A DNA stretch of 64,000 nucleotides from Streptomyces sp. 3214.6 (GTDB taxonomy: Bacteria; Actinomycetota; Actinomycetes; Streptomycetales; Streptomycetaceae), in the NCBI RefSeq assembly GCF_900129855.1, contig NZ_LT670819.1, positions 5,084,001 through 5,148,000 on the forward strand, written 5' to 3'. The number at the start of each line of letters is the position of its first letter. Position 1 is the stretch's first letter. Made by a program: the position numbers and the translations under genes. This document shows positions 26,616 to 34,630 of this stretch, in pieces. The notes beneath the pieces were generated by a model that saw nothing but the letters and a program-made list of their open reading frames with translations, was not told the origin of the DNA and did no database searches.

Positions 26616-27366
26616 GGCCTGTCCTGGCGATCACGAGCGGAGCCAGATGACGAGTGCGGCTGCGGTGACGGTGCCGAGGTAGACGTAGCCGCGCTTGTCG
26701 AACCTGGTCGCAACCGCGCGGAAGGTCTTCAGCCTGTTGATCGCCCGTTCGACGGTGTTGCGCTTCTTGTAGCGGTGCCTGTCGAAACCGGGCGGCCGAC
26801 CCCCGGCGTTGCCGCGTCGGACCCGGTTGGCGGCCTGGTCGGCCTTCTTCGGGATGACGTGCCGGATTCCTCGTCTGCGCAGGTATCGGCGGGTTCGGCG
26901 GTTGCTGTAGCCCTTGTCGGCGCTGACGCTGTCGGGCTTGGTGCGCGGCCTGCCGCAGGTCAGCCGCGGCACGCGGATCCTGTCCATGACCGACTCGAAC
27001 TGGGTGCAGTCGGCGTATTGCCCGGGCGTGATGACCAGCGAGAGCACCCGGCAGTGGCCGTCCGCACTCAGGTGGATCCTGGTAGTGAACCCGCCACGCG
27101 AGCGGCCGAGCGCCTCACCTCCCGCACTACCACCACCTCCGCCAGCCGGTCGATCAGTTCCGACCGGACCCGCAAATCGCGCCACTGCACGCCCGTGCGT
27201 ATCCGGTACAGCACCCCGTTCACGACCTGGCGATGGTCCCGCCACCTGCCGCAACGCCCGTTGCTCACCGGCAGAAGCGGCTCCAGCAGCTCCCACTGGG
27301 CATCTGTCAGATCACTCCTACTCCCCATAGTCGTATCAACGACTGACTGATCGTCGCGACGCGTCC
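26616..27366. mobile_element. Second IS5-family element, deleted and imperfect
   Basis: The left end GGCCTGTCCTGGCGATCA (26616-26633) is partly matched by an inverted right end, TGATCGTCGCGAC...GTCC (27348-27366). It abuts the first IS unit with only 3 bp between. It encodes a broken transposase on the minus strand. Confidence 0.75.
26631..27328 (-). pseudogene. Broken IS5-family transposase
   Basis: The N-terminal part MGSRSDLTDAQWELLEPLLP...GVQWRDL reads in one frame from 27328. The C-terminal part LGRSRGGFTTRIHLSADG...KKRNTVERAINRLKTFRAVATRFDKRGYVYLG reads in another and stops at 26631. These IS families often use a programmed frameshift, but here about 80 codons between the two parts are also missing (a short VVVREVRRSAARVAG junction replaces them). 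The element is therefore dead. Confidence 0.88.
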
Positions 27367-27438
27367 AGCCCCAGCGATGCTCGGTCCTGACCGCTGAATA
27401 CGGTGGAGGGGCCCGGTTGAATGAGAGGACGCGAAGAC

Positions 27439-28134
27439 GTGGATGTGTATGAGGCCGTGGACAGCCGCCGGGCCGTACGGGCGTTCAGCGATGAGCCGGT
27501 GCCCAAGGAGGTCCTCGAACGAGTGCTGACCGCAGCAACGCGGGCTCCGTCCAGCGGGAACCTCCAGCCGTGGCACATGTATGTCGTGAGCGGCGAACCC
27601 TTGGCCGAACTGAAGAGGCGCGCGACGGCCAGGGCACTGGCGGGAGACCTGGGTGATGAGCGGGAGTATCCGATGTACCCGGACGAACTGACCTCGCCGT
27701 ATCTGGACCGCTTCTCCGCTGCGGCGGCTCAGCGATACGAAGCGCTGGGGATTGAGCGCGACGCCCCCGACCGGCCCCAGAAGATCGCTACCTTGAACTC
27801 GGAGGCGTTCGGAGCGCCGGTCGTCTTGTTCTGCTACCTCGACCGGACGATGGGGCCCGGACAGTGGGGTGATGCGGGGATGTACTTGCAGACGGTCATG
27901 CTGTTGCTGAGGGCGGAAGGGTTGCACAGCTGCCCCCAGGTGATGTGGACCATGTACCGCAAGACCGTCAGCCGAACAGTCGGAGCCGATGACGAGCTTG
28001 TGCTGTACTGCGGCATCTCAGTGGGATTTGAGAAGGAAGGCGTGCCAAGGCTGCGTACCGGGCGGGCGGACATGACGGAAACGGTGAGCTTCATCGGAGT
28101 GTGTGACGGCCGCGATCGACAGGACAGGGCCTAA
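27439..28134 (+). CDS. Nitroreductase-family flavoprotein
   Basis: 231 residues. FMN-binding features: SRRAVRAFSDEPVP, TRAPSSGNLQPWHMYVV and the late GLHSCPQVMW. Likely an NAD(P)H-dependent reductase of nitro-, quinone- or enoate-type compounds; the substrate is unknown. The GTG at 27439 gives VDVYEAVDSRR, where family homology begins; an ATG at 27421 adds six residues. The stop codon TAA and the preceding GGCC are part of the tRNA-Ser core repeat at 28128, so the gene's 3' end coincides with an integration site. Confidence 0.9.
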   Translation: MDVYEAVDSRRAVRAFSDEPVPKEVLERVLTAATRAPSSGNLQPWHMYVVSGEPLAELKRRATARALAGDLGDEREYPMYPDELTSPYLDRFSAAAAQRYEALGIERDAPDRPQKIATLNSEAFGAPVVLFCYLDRTMGPGQWGDAGMYLQTVMLLLRAEGLHSCPQVMWTMYRKTVSRTVGADDELVLYCGISVGFEKEGVPRLRTGRADMTETVSFIGVCDGRDRQDRA

Positions 28135-28151
28135 GGGAACGGTCTTGAAAA
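28128..28151 (+). repeat. 24-bp att core, left copy
   Basis: Direct repeat of 33554-33577, spanning D-arm end to anticodon loop of tRNA-Ser. Its first 8 bp, GGCCTAAG, also occur at 24628-24635. Arm-like repeats lie inside the bounded segment at both ends: GTGTGGACCA/GCGTGGACCA at 28308-28328, and CAGTGGACCC/GTGTGGACCA at 33451-33471, each pair spaced 11 bp. Confidence 0.8.
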
Positions 28152-28212
28152 ACGTGAGGACGCGAAAGCGTCTCCGGGGGCCTGGATCCCGCCCACTCCG
28201 CAGGTCATAGAC
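28128..28212 (+). pseudogene. Diverged 3' half of a tRNA-Ser (att remnant)
   Basis: GGCCTAAGGGAACGGTCTTG plus AAAA (28128-28151) is identical to 33554-33577 in the functional tRNA-Ser. It is followed by a variable-arm-like hairpin (GGACGC-GAAA-GCGTCT), a degraded T arm and CCCACTCCGC. The T-loop TTC is absent, so it is not a working tRNA half. It looks like the element-borne 3' half left by site-specific integration. Confidence 0.8.
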
Positions 28213-28219
28213 ATGCTGG

Positions 28220-28256
28220 TCAGAGGGGGTGCCTCTCATTGAGGGGCACCCCCTCT
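28220..28256 (+). terminator. Terminator after the tRNA-Ser remnant
   Basis: Stem AGAGGGGGTGCCTCT / AGGGGCACCCCCTCT with a short loop. Sequence and position match the terminator after the complete tRNA-Ser at 33648-33684, showing that tRNA 3' half and terminator were duplicated together and have since diverged. Confidence 0.8.
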
Positions 28257-28373
28257 GCGTGGGGCTGTCTCACCTTGATGCGGCATTGTCGCGGTGCGGA
28301 TCAGTGCGTGTGGACCAGGCGTGGACCACGCTCCGCGCCTGAAGCCTCTGCAAGGCCAGCCCGATGCGCCACG

Positions 28374-29195
28374 TCAGCAGTGGCAGTGGACCCGGACAAG
28401 GAGCGTGTCTCCGGGAAGGTTCGCGAGGTACGCCTCGCTGCCCGGCCATACGGCGGGACGCGGAGAGTCGTGCGGACACAGCGCAGGATCACAGAAGGCG
28501 TGGACGGCCATACCGCGCTCGTAACCCTCCAGCCACCAGCCATCCAGAGTGAGTACATCCGTATTCGGAGGTTCGGGCCACGTGTGATCTCGGATGTACG
28601 CGGCGCGGGTTCCCTTGTAGCCGATGACGGGGTGCTCCGAAGGATCGGTGTCGCCCAGGAAGCCCAGATATCCCAGGTCCAGGCTGAAGGGGTGATCGAG
28701 GTACGCCCCGATCAGCGGCTGGGCCCGGTAGGCGGAGAACATCTCGTCTCCATACCGATCACCGGGGAATGCGTCAGGATCGTTCAGCCAGCGGTCCACG
28801 AAGTCCGAGAGAGGAACCGCCGCGGGGTGCACGGCGGACAGGCTGTGCCACAGATCCCACGACGCGGCGGCGGCACGCTCGGAAGCCAAGTGTGGCTGGG
28901 AGAAGTCGAGCAGGGCGCGCGGACCTCCGGCGCAGACGCCCGGGGCGCTGGGGCGGGGTGTGCCGTCGGGTGCAGGGTCGTCATGGATGAGCCGGGGATC
29001 GTCCTCGTGCCCAGGGGCGACGGCGAAACCCCCGCCGTTGCTGCCACCGCGGATGCGGCGGGAGTCCCACATGCCACGGCTGACAGGGTTGTTTCCTGAA
29101 TCGGAGTCGAAGGGCGCGAGGGCCTTCGCGAGCGCCCCTTCGACATCGTCCGCAGCCTCGGCCGGCAGGCAGACCGTCACCGTTACGCCAGCCAT
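28374..29195 (-). CDS. Hypothetical protein of the tRNA-Ser island
   Basis: 273 residues, soluble, rich in Trp, Asp and Pro. It starts MAGVTVTVCLPAEAADDVEGALAKALAPFD, a ferredoxin-like beta-alpha pattern, and ends RVHCHC. I do not recognise a named domain, but similar proteins occur in mobile regions of Streptomyces. The start ATG overlaps the stop of the small upstream gene (29195-29419), so the two are translated together. Confidence 0.78.
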   Translation of the reverse strand: MAGVTVTVCLPAEAADDVEGALAKALAPFDSDSGNNPVSRGMWDSRRIRGGSNGGGFAVAPGHEDDPRLIHDDPAPDGTPRPSAPGVCAGGPRALLDFSQPHLASERAAAASWDLWHSLSAVHPAAVPLSDFVDRWLNDPDAFPGDRYGDEMFSAYRAQPLIGAYLDHPFSLDLGYLGFLGDTDPSEHPVIGYKGTRAAYIRDHTWPEPPNTDVLTLDGWWLEGYERGMAVHAFCDPALCPHDSPRPAVWPGSEAYLANLPGDTLLVRVHCHC

Positions 29196-29419
29196 CAGCT
29201 CTCCTTACTGTCAATCTCGTAGATCCGCCCTTGAAGCTGTTCACCCGCCCAGTCCAGCCCGACGCCCAGGTCAAACCAGTGCCGATCCTTGCGGACTTCG
29301 GGCCGTGAGAGGTTTACAGCCACCCAGGAGAACACCCCCAGGAGGATGGAACGCCCGTGCTGCGTCGTGCTCACGGACAACGCAAACGGAGCGGCGAGTG
29401 CCGCGCGGGTGACCAACAT
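29195..29419 (-). CDS. Small hypothetical protein, translationally coupled
   Basis: 74 residues from ATG 29419: MLVTRAALAAPFALSV, a hydrophobic stretch, then RPEVRKDRHWFDLGVGLDWAGEQLQGRIYEIDSKES. The stop overlaps the next start (ATGA). The frame is open further upstream but without a convincing start. Function unknown; it probably partners the 273-residue protein. Confidence 0.6.
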   Translation of the reverse strand: MLVTRAALAAPFALSVSTTQHGRSILLGVFSWVAVNLSRPEVRKDRHWFDLGVGLDWAGEQLQGRIYEIDSKES

Positions 29420-29471
29420 GGCCTGTTCGTCCTCAGAATGTCGACGCCCGCCCGTGAGGAACCGGGGCGTT

Positions 29472-29582
29472 TCATAGCTGCACGTGACCGCCGATCTCAC
29501 CCATGACGACGCCGATGCGTCCGCTGGCACTGTCCTTCGCCAGTTCGCCAATGTCTGGCCTGGTCTGCTGATTGCTCGCCAT
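29472..29582 (-). CDS. 36-residue protein of the GELVxDTxxGRVGVVMG type
   Basis: MASNQQTRPDIGELAKDSAS, then GRIGVVMGEIGGHVQL. It resembles the N-terminal half of a small protein (usually 55-75 residues) found beside XRE regulators in Streptomyces; the expected C-terminal part with LRPxGGGxEW is missing, so it may be truncated. It is divergent from the HTH regulator gene across a 126-bp region with two perfect inverted repeats. Confidence 0.55.
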   Translation of the reverse strand: MASNQQTRPDIGELAKDSASGRIGVVMGEIGGHVQL

Positions 29583-29630
29583 GCACACGAGCATCGCGAC
29601 CCGGGCACCCCTGCCAAAAGGTCAGGCTGA

Positions 29631-29677
29631 TTACCCAACTTGGGTAACGTCGCGGCAAGTAGAGAATCCGCGACGTT
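29631..29677. promoter_or_regulatory. Twin operators between the small ORF and the HTH regulator
   Basis: TTACCCAA-C-TTGGGTAA (29631-29647) is a perfect 17-bp palindrome. It overlaps by two bases a second inverted repeat, AACGTCGCGG (29646-29655) / CCGCGACGTT (29668-29677). Position and symmetry suggest binding sites of the adjacent HTH protein, controlling both divergent genes. Confidence 0.65.
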
Positions 29678-30523
29678 GCGTAGCCCTCGCAGTGTGGGAG
29701 CTGGCCCGATGCCCGACGCCGACCGGCCGCAGGAATTGCCTGCCCGGTTGCTCACCGATCCCGAGATGATCAACGCGTGCCGAGTACGGGACTTCGGCAG
29801 AGTCTTCCGGCTGGTGAAGACTAGGGCGGGCATCTACCCGTCGATGATCGCGAGGCGATGCGAGCTGACGCCCAGCCGAGTCGGCGAAGTGATCGCGGGC
29901 CGCCGTCAGTTGCTGCATATGGACGTCGTCGAACGCATCGCAGACGGCCTGCGCACCCCAGGGCACATGCTCGGTCTCGCCCGGCGCCCCTGGGAGACGC
30001 CCCAGGCTCTGGCGCACACCGAGCGCGAGGCACCCCAAGCGCCGGAGCCGGAACAGCAGACTCCTGCGTCTCTGCCGGGGCCCGATGTGGACAGCATCCT
30101 TGCTCTGACCACGCGAACCAACCTCAGCGCAGCCACACTTGAAGCCTTCCGGTCCTCCATCGAGGACTACTGGCGGCGAGACGACCAGCACGGCGGGGAG
30201 GCTCTCAGGCCGGCTGTCGTCGGGCAGCTTCGATATGTGGTCGGGCTCCTGAAGGAAAGCCGACCGCCGGCCATCCAGAACGGCCTTTACGGAATTGCGG
30301 CCGAGCTTGCACGGCTCACCGGCTGGACCTATTTCGACGCCCGCCAGTACAACCAGGCCCGCGCCTACTTCACCGAGGCCCTGCAACTCGCCAAGGCCAT
30401 CGATGACCGCCAGTTCATGGCCAACGTGCTTGCCTGCATGAGCTTGCAGGCGACCTACCAGGACAAGCCCGCGGACTCACTGGCACTCGTGACCGCCGCC
30501 CAGGACCAGGCCCGCTCGGCTAG

Positions 30524-31955
30524 GTCACGTCCCCCGTGATGGTGTAAGCGATCAACCGTCCGTAGCGTTCGGGGTGTTGGGGAGTGCAGGGGTGGTGCGG
30601 TCGACGTGTTCGGCGGCGTAGATGGCCGTCATGCTGCCTTCGGACAGGTAGCGGCGGGGGAAGGCGACTCATTCGTCGTGCATCTCGCTGAGCACGGCGG
30701 TGACCAGTCGTTCGAGCGCGGCCGGGTTGGGGAAGACCTGCACGACGTCGGTGCGGCGCTTGATCTCACGGTTGATCCGCTCCAGGGGATTTGAGGACTG
30801 GATCTTCTTCCAGTGGGAGATGGGGAAGGCGGCGAAGGCGGTCAGGTCCTCCTTGGCGTCCAGAAGCATCTGCCTGACCTTGGGAAACTGCTGCCCGAGC
30901 ATGTCGGCCACCGCATCGAGCTGGTGATAGACGGCTTCGGCGGTGGGCTGGATGAAGATGGTGCGGATGGTGGCCGCGACCATTTCCCCGGATCCCTTGG
31001 GGATCACGGAGAACACATTCCTCAGGAAATGGACACGACAACGCTGCCAGGCGGCGCCGAGCATGACCTTGCGGATCGCGGCCACCAGGCCGCTGTGACT
31101 GTCGGAGATCACCAGACGGACCCCGCCCAGGCCACGTTCGCGCAAGGAGCGCAGGAACTCGCTCCAGAACGCCTCGGTCTCGCTGTCACCGACCATCACG
31201 CCCAGCACCTCCCGGCCACCGTCCTCGCTGATGCCGGTGGCAATGACCACGGCCTGGGAGACGATCCGGTGGTTCACGCGCACCTTGCAGTAGGTCGCGT
31301 CCAGGTAGAGGTAGGGGAAGCGGCTGTGGTCCAGGGGCCGGCCGCGGAAGACCGTAAGCTGTTCGTCCAGGCCACCGCAGATCCGCGAGACCTCACTCTT
31401 GGAGATGCCGCTGTCCGCGCCGAGCGCCTTGACCAGGTCGTCGACCGAACGGGTGGACACCCCGTGCACGTACGCCTCCATGATGACCGCATACAGGGCC
31501 TGGTCGATGCGACGCCGACGTTCCAGCAGGCTGGGGAAGAAGCTGCCGCTGCGCAGCTTCGGGATGGCCAGGTCCAGATCGCCGGCCTGGGTGGCGAGGG
31601 TCTTGTCGCGATGACCGTTGCGGTAGCCGGTGCGGTCCTCGGTGTGCTCGTTCCACTGGGCGCTGATCCGGCCGCTGAGCTCGGCCTCGATCAGCTCTTG
31701 CAGCATGCGCTCGGCGACGTTGCGGACGAGCTCGATCCCGTCCGCCGTGCGTAGTGACTCCAGCAGGCGTTGTAGGTCAGACTGGGACAAGGCCATCGGG
31801 CACCTCCCGGGTTGAACTGGCCGTTCACCAGGGAGATTTGCACGGTGGCCTGCCCTATGCGCAGGGAGCGGAAGCGGTCACCGGATGCACGCCCCGGGCA
31901 CCCGCCCGCGCACACCCGCACGGTGATCGCCTACACCACCACGCGGGACGCCATC
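30524..31955 (-). mobile_element. IS256-family insertion sequence
   Basis: 1432 bp. Flanked by 9-bp direct repeats CTCGGCTAG at 30515-30523 and 31956-31964, the expected target-site duplication size. Imperfect terminal inverted repeats share CGTCCC, CGTG, TGGTGTA and GCGATCA (left end 30524 onward, right end 31921-31955). One transposase gene is inside on the minus strand. Confidence 0.93.
30669..31796 (-). CDS. IS256-family (Mutator) transposase, C-terminally truncated
   Basis: 375 residues. Contains the family's DDE domain: YLYLDATYCKVR, VISDSHSGLVAAI and the late Glu in NPLERINREIKRRTDVV. The frame stops after SEMHDE at TGA where homologues have Trp (TGG). The same frame continues for about 32 codons with recognisable family sequence (VAFPRRYLSEGSMTAIY) before the next stop. 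A single nonsense mutation has therefore removed the tail; activity is doubtful. Confidence 0.9.
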   Translation of the reverse strand: MALSQSDLQRLLESLRTADGIELVRNVAERMLQELIEAELSGRISAQWNEHTEDRTGYRNGHRDKTLATQAGDLDLAIPKLRSGSFFPSLLERRRRIDQALYAVIMEAYVHGVSTRSVDDLVKALGADSGISKSEVSRICGGLDEQLTVFRGRPLDHSRFPYLYLDATYCKVRVNHRIVSQAVVIATGISEDGGREVLGVMVGDSETEAFWSEFLRSLRERGLGGVRLVISDSHSGLVAAIRKVMLGAAWQRCRVHFLRNVFSVIPKGSGEMVAATIRTIFIQPTAEAVYHQLDAVADMLGQQFPKVRQMLLDAKEDLTAFAAFPISHWKKIQSSNPLERINREIKRRTDVVQVFPNPAALERLVTAVLSEMHDE

Positions 31956-32467
31956 CTCGGCTAGCGACACCACCCCGCGCGTTCTGTCGATGCTGTCCAT
32001 GCGGGAAGCCTTCGCCCACGCCACGCTCGGCAGCCAGACGTCCACTCACCGGGCGATCGCCGAGGCACACCGTCAATTCGAGCAGATCCAGGCGAGCGAC
32101 CCGGACCCGTCGTGGGTGAGCTACTTCGATGAACCGAAGCTCATAGTGGACACGGGCATTGCCCACGGCCGACTGGGCGAGGCCGCGAGGGCTGAACCGT
32201 TGATCGCGGATGCCTTGCGTCGGGAGGCCCACACCAATCAGCGTGGGCGTGCGTTTCACGCCTTCTGGCTGGCTCGTACGCAGCTGGACCAAGGCAAGCT
32301 CGACCAGGCGTGCCACACGGCCACCCAAGCTCTGGAGCCCGCGTCGGCGGTGGCGTCGGAGCGAGTGTCAGGCCACCTCAGGGAGTTCTACGACCAGTTG
32401 GACCCACACAGGCAGGAGCTCGTAGCCCTGGCTTTCGAGACGCGGCTACGGGAGCTCCTGCCACCGG

Positions 32468-33001
32468 TCAGCGGATCGCTTCATCCATGAGGACGTACAG
32501 GAGGCCGACGAGGGATCCGCTGCTCACGATCTCGCGGCGGTCGATCATCCCGCGTATCTCGCTGAGCGGGATCCACTCGATGCGGTCGGACTCGTTCTTC
32601 TCCGTGGGCGGACCGTCGTAAGTCGCCCCGTCCGCACGGACGACGTGGTGCTGTGAGTCGGTGATGCCGTTGGCCGGCTCGGCATAGATCAGAGGCTTGA
32701 TGGGACCAGGACGCCAGCCCGTCTCCTCCAAGACCTCACGCGTCGCCGCCTCCTCAGGAGACTCGCCCTCCTCCACCAGGCCCATGGGCAACTCCCAGGC
32801 CCAGGAGTCCGTGATGAAGCGGTGCCGCCACATCATCAGCACCTCATGGCGGTCGTTGACCACGGCAGCCACGGCCAGGTGCCGCAGGCGAACGACGTGG
32901 TACTCCCACCTGCGCCCGTCAGGCTGTTGGACGTCCACCAAGCACAGGTTCACCCAAGGGTTGGTGTAGATCTGACGCTCACCGTGGGTCTTCCACTCCA
33001 T
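32468..33001 (-). CDS. NUDIX hydrolase
   Basis: 177 residues. The Nudix box is GLVEEGESPEEAATREVLEETGW (about 77-99), complete with the REVxEExG core. The N-terminal GERQIYTNPWVNLCLVDV resembles ADP-ribose/ADP-sugar pyrophosphatases, but the substrate is not certain. Its 3' end overlaps the convergent HTH/TPR gene by 23 bp. It is the last gene before the complete tRNA-Ser. Confidence 0.92.
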   Translation of the reverse strand: MEWKTHGERQIYTNPWVNLCLVDVQQPDGRRWEYHVVRLRHLAVAAVVNDRHEVLMMWRHRFITDSWAWELPMGLVEEGESPEEAATREVLEETGWRPGPIKPLIYAEPANGITDSQHHVVRADGATYDGPPTEKNESDRIEWIPLSEIRGMIDRREIVSSGSLVGLLYVLMDEAIR

Positions 33002-33537
33002 ACCTACGGCCCCTCTCGATCGGACTCCAGGATCTCAGACCGCTCAGCAGAGGGGCGCAAGTTCGACTCTTTTCGCGTCACCTTGACGAGATGTTCCGCC
33101 GTTCGCTGCACTCCGGGGCTGGAGCGGCCAAGCGGCAGGGGAGAATCCAGGGAGTAGAGGTGTGTCGTCGAGCTGGGGCCTCCTCGGGTACGGGCCTGGA
33201 GCCCACCAGGGAACATCAGCTTGGAAAGCTTTGGGTTCTCTGGGGCCGGTTGCTGCGCTGACCTGCGGCGGAGTCATGTTGAAGTCCTGGTCCCACCCTG
33301 GAACCCGTAGGGAAAGTTGTACCTCCGTAGACACCGGCGCTCTGGGGACGCCGGCAAGGCCGGCACAGGCCCTACGCTTACCCGCGTTGGCCGGGTCCTG
33401 CGGACCGGGTGCCGGTGATCGGCGTATCGGGTATGGGGTGCGTACGGAGTCAGTGGACCCCGTGTGGACCACGCCCCCCGAGCAGCGTCTGCGCCCGGTA
33501 GTCTGTACCCGCTCCGCCCCAGGTGGGCCGGGGCGCA
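33002..33537. other. Non-coding right end of the tRNA-Ser island
   Basis: 536 bp with no credible gene. It contains a pair of arm-like repeats (CAGTGGACCC and GTGTGGACCA, 33451-33471) mirrored at 28308-28328, and the tRNA promoter region (GGTAGTCTGTACC near 33497). No integrase gene remains anywhere in the island. Confidence 0.6.
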
Positions 33538-33624
33538 GGTGGGTTGCCCGAGCGGCCTAAGGGAACGGTCTTGAAAACCGTCGTGGCAGCGATGTCACCG
33601 TGGGTTCAAATCCCACACCCACCG
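33538..33624 (+). tRNA. tRNA-Ser(UGA)
   Basis: Complete 87-nt cloverleaf. Acceptor GGTGGGT/ACCCACC, anticodon stem ACGGT/ACCGT around loop CTTGAAA with anticodon TGA at 33572-33574, long variable arm, T arm GTGGGTTCAAATCCCAC, discriminator G. CCA is not encoded. This is the only intact copy of this tRNA in the window. Confidence 0.97.
33554..33577 (+). repeat. 24-bp att core, right copy
   Basis: Identical to 28128-28151. Lies within the functional tRNA-Ser, from the end of the D arm to the anticodon loop. Confidence 0.8.
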
Positions 33625-33647
33625 CAGCAGGTCAGAAGGTTGCAGTT

Positions 33648-33684
33648 CAGAAGGGGTGCCTCTCGCTGAGGGGTACCCCTTCTG
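33648..33684 (+). terminator. tRNA-Ser terminator
   Basis: Near-perfect 16-bp stem CAGAAGGGGTGCCTCT / AGGGGTACCCCTTCTG with loop CGCTG, followed by TTTGCG. Confidence 0.9.
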
Positions 33685-33943
33685 TTTGCGGTCCGTCTCA
33701 CCCGGGTTCGCCGGTGTCCCGCTCCTGAGCAGCGTGTGTGGCCAACCTGCGGCCCGACACCGACAGGTTTCCCGCAGCCGCTGACCCCTTCCCCCGTCAC
33801 ACCCGTCCGGGGTCCGTGACGGCTTTGTCCCGGCTGTGTGACGTAAGGGCTTGCTGTGCTGCCCTGTGACCAGCGGCGTTGTTACCGTCCCGCCTCGGGA
33901 GCGACCGGTCGAGCGGTCGCCCGTGAACAGGGGGGACGTCCCT

Positions 33944-34630
33944 ATGAAGGTCAACCGGCTCAGATCCGTCGTCGGTGTGCTTGCCGCCGTCACGTTGAGC
34001 GCTGTGCTCGTCGGGTGTCAGGCGGATGGGGCCGACGGCGGGGCGAAGGCGAGTGCCGCGGGTGCGGGGTCGTCCTCCAGTCCGGCGGCCGGGGGCGCCG
34101 CAGGTGCTGCGAGTGCTGCGAGTGCCGCGGGTGCTGCGGGTGCTGCGGGTGGCCACTCCGGCGCCACCCCCGCTGCCGCCTCACCAGCCGCCGCTGCGCC
34201 CGCCGCGCCCGCTGGGTCCGTCGTCTCCGGGGCGGCCGTCGCCGCCTCGCCCGCCGGTGGTTGTTCCGACGCGACCCCCGGCCCCGACGACGTCGACCCC
34301 GACGAGTTCGCCGTCTACCGGGTCGAGGAATTGGCCGGGAGCACCGGCAAGGTGAATCTCGTCATCCAGCACGGGGTCTGGGGGTGCCCCGGGAAGGACA
34401 CGGACGGTGCGCCGTTCGTCGTCACCGGGGAGGAGAGTCGGTGGGCCCTGGACCAGGCCGCGTATGTCACCGCCACCAACCCCATCACCGGTGGCGCCGA
34501 GAACCAGCGCATCGGCGTGCAGGAGCTGATCGACTGGATCGACGCGCACCCCGACTCCGGTCTCGTGTTCCGCTACGAGACCGGTGACGACGGGGCCATC
34601 CACCGGCTGGAACAGGTCTTCACACCCTAG
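33944..34630 (+). CDS. Lipoprotein, hypothetical
   Basis: 228 residues. The lipobox VLVGC puts the lipidated Cys at 25. A long Ala/Gly/Ser/Pro stretch (about 30-105) acts as a spacer from the membrane, followed by a compact domain of about 120 residues with two cysteines (GGCSDAT, WGCPGKD) and an EVFTP-like end (LEQVFTP). No family recognised. The start ATG at 33944 follows GGGGGGACG. Stop overlaps the convergent PrimPol gene by 4 bp. Confidence 0.82.
   Translation: MKVNRLRSVVGVLAAVTLSAVLVGCQADGADGGAKASAAGAGSSSSPAAGGAAGAASAASAAGAAGAAGGHSGATPAAASPAAAAPAAPAGSVVSGAAVAASPAGGCSDATPGPDDVDPDEFAVYRVEELAGSTGKVNLVIQHGVWGCPGKDTDGAPFVVTGEESRWALDQAAYVTATNPITGGAENQRIGVQELIDWIDAHPDSGLVFRYETGDDGAIHRLEQVFTP

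Larger units (their letters stand above)
29709..32490 (+). pseudogene. HTH (XRE-type) / TPR regulator split by an IS256-family element
   Basis: The 5' part (29709-30523) encodes an N-terminal HTH (about 35-85: GIYPSMIARRCELTPSRVGE), a Pro/Glu/Ala linker and the first TPR repeats (ELARLTGWTYFDARQYNQAR). The 3' part (31965-32490) encodes the remaining TPRs and ends SGSLHP. Removing the insert and one copy of the 9-bp target repeat restores a single open frame of 447 codons (446 residues) across ARSASDTTPRV. The truncated 5' frame now ends RSRPP shortly inside the IS. Insertion is therefore recent on an intact gene. Confidence 0.92.

Noticed and set aside
33044..33472. 142-codon minus-strand frame near the tRNA-Ser
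   Set aside because: Low-complexity Pro/Arg sequence, no motif, and it spans the arm-like repeats.
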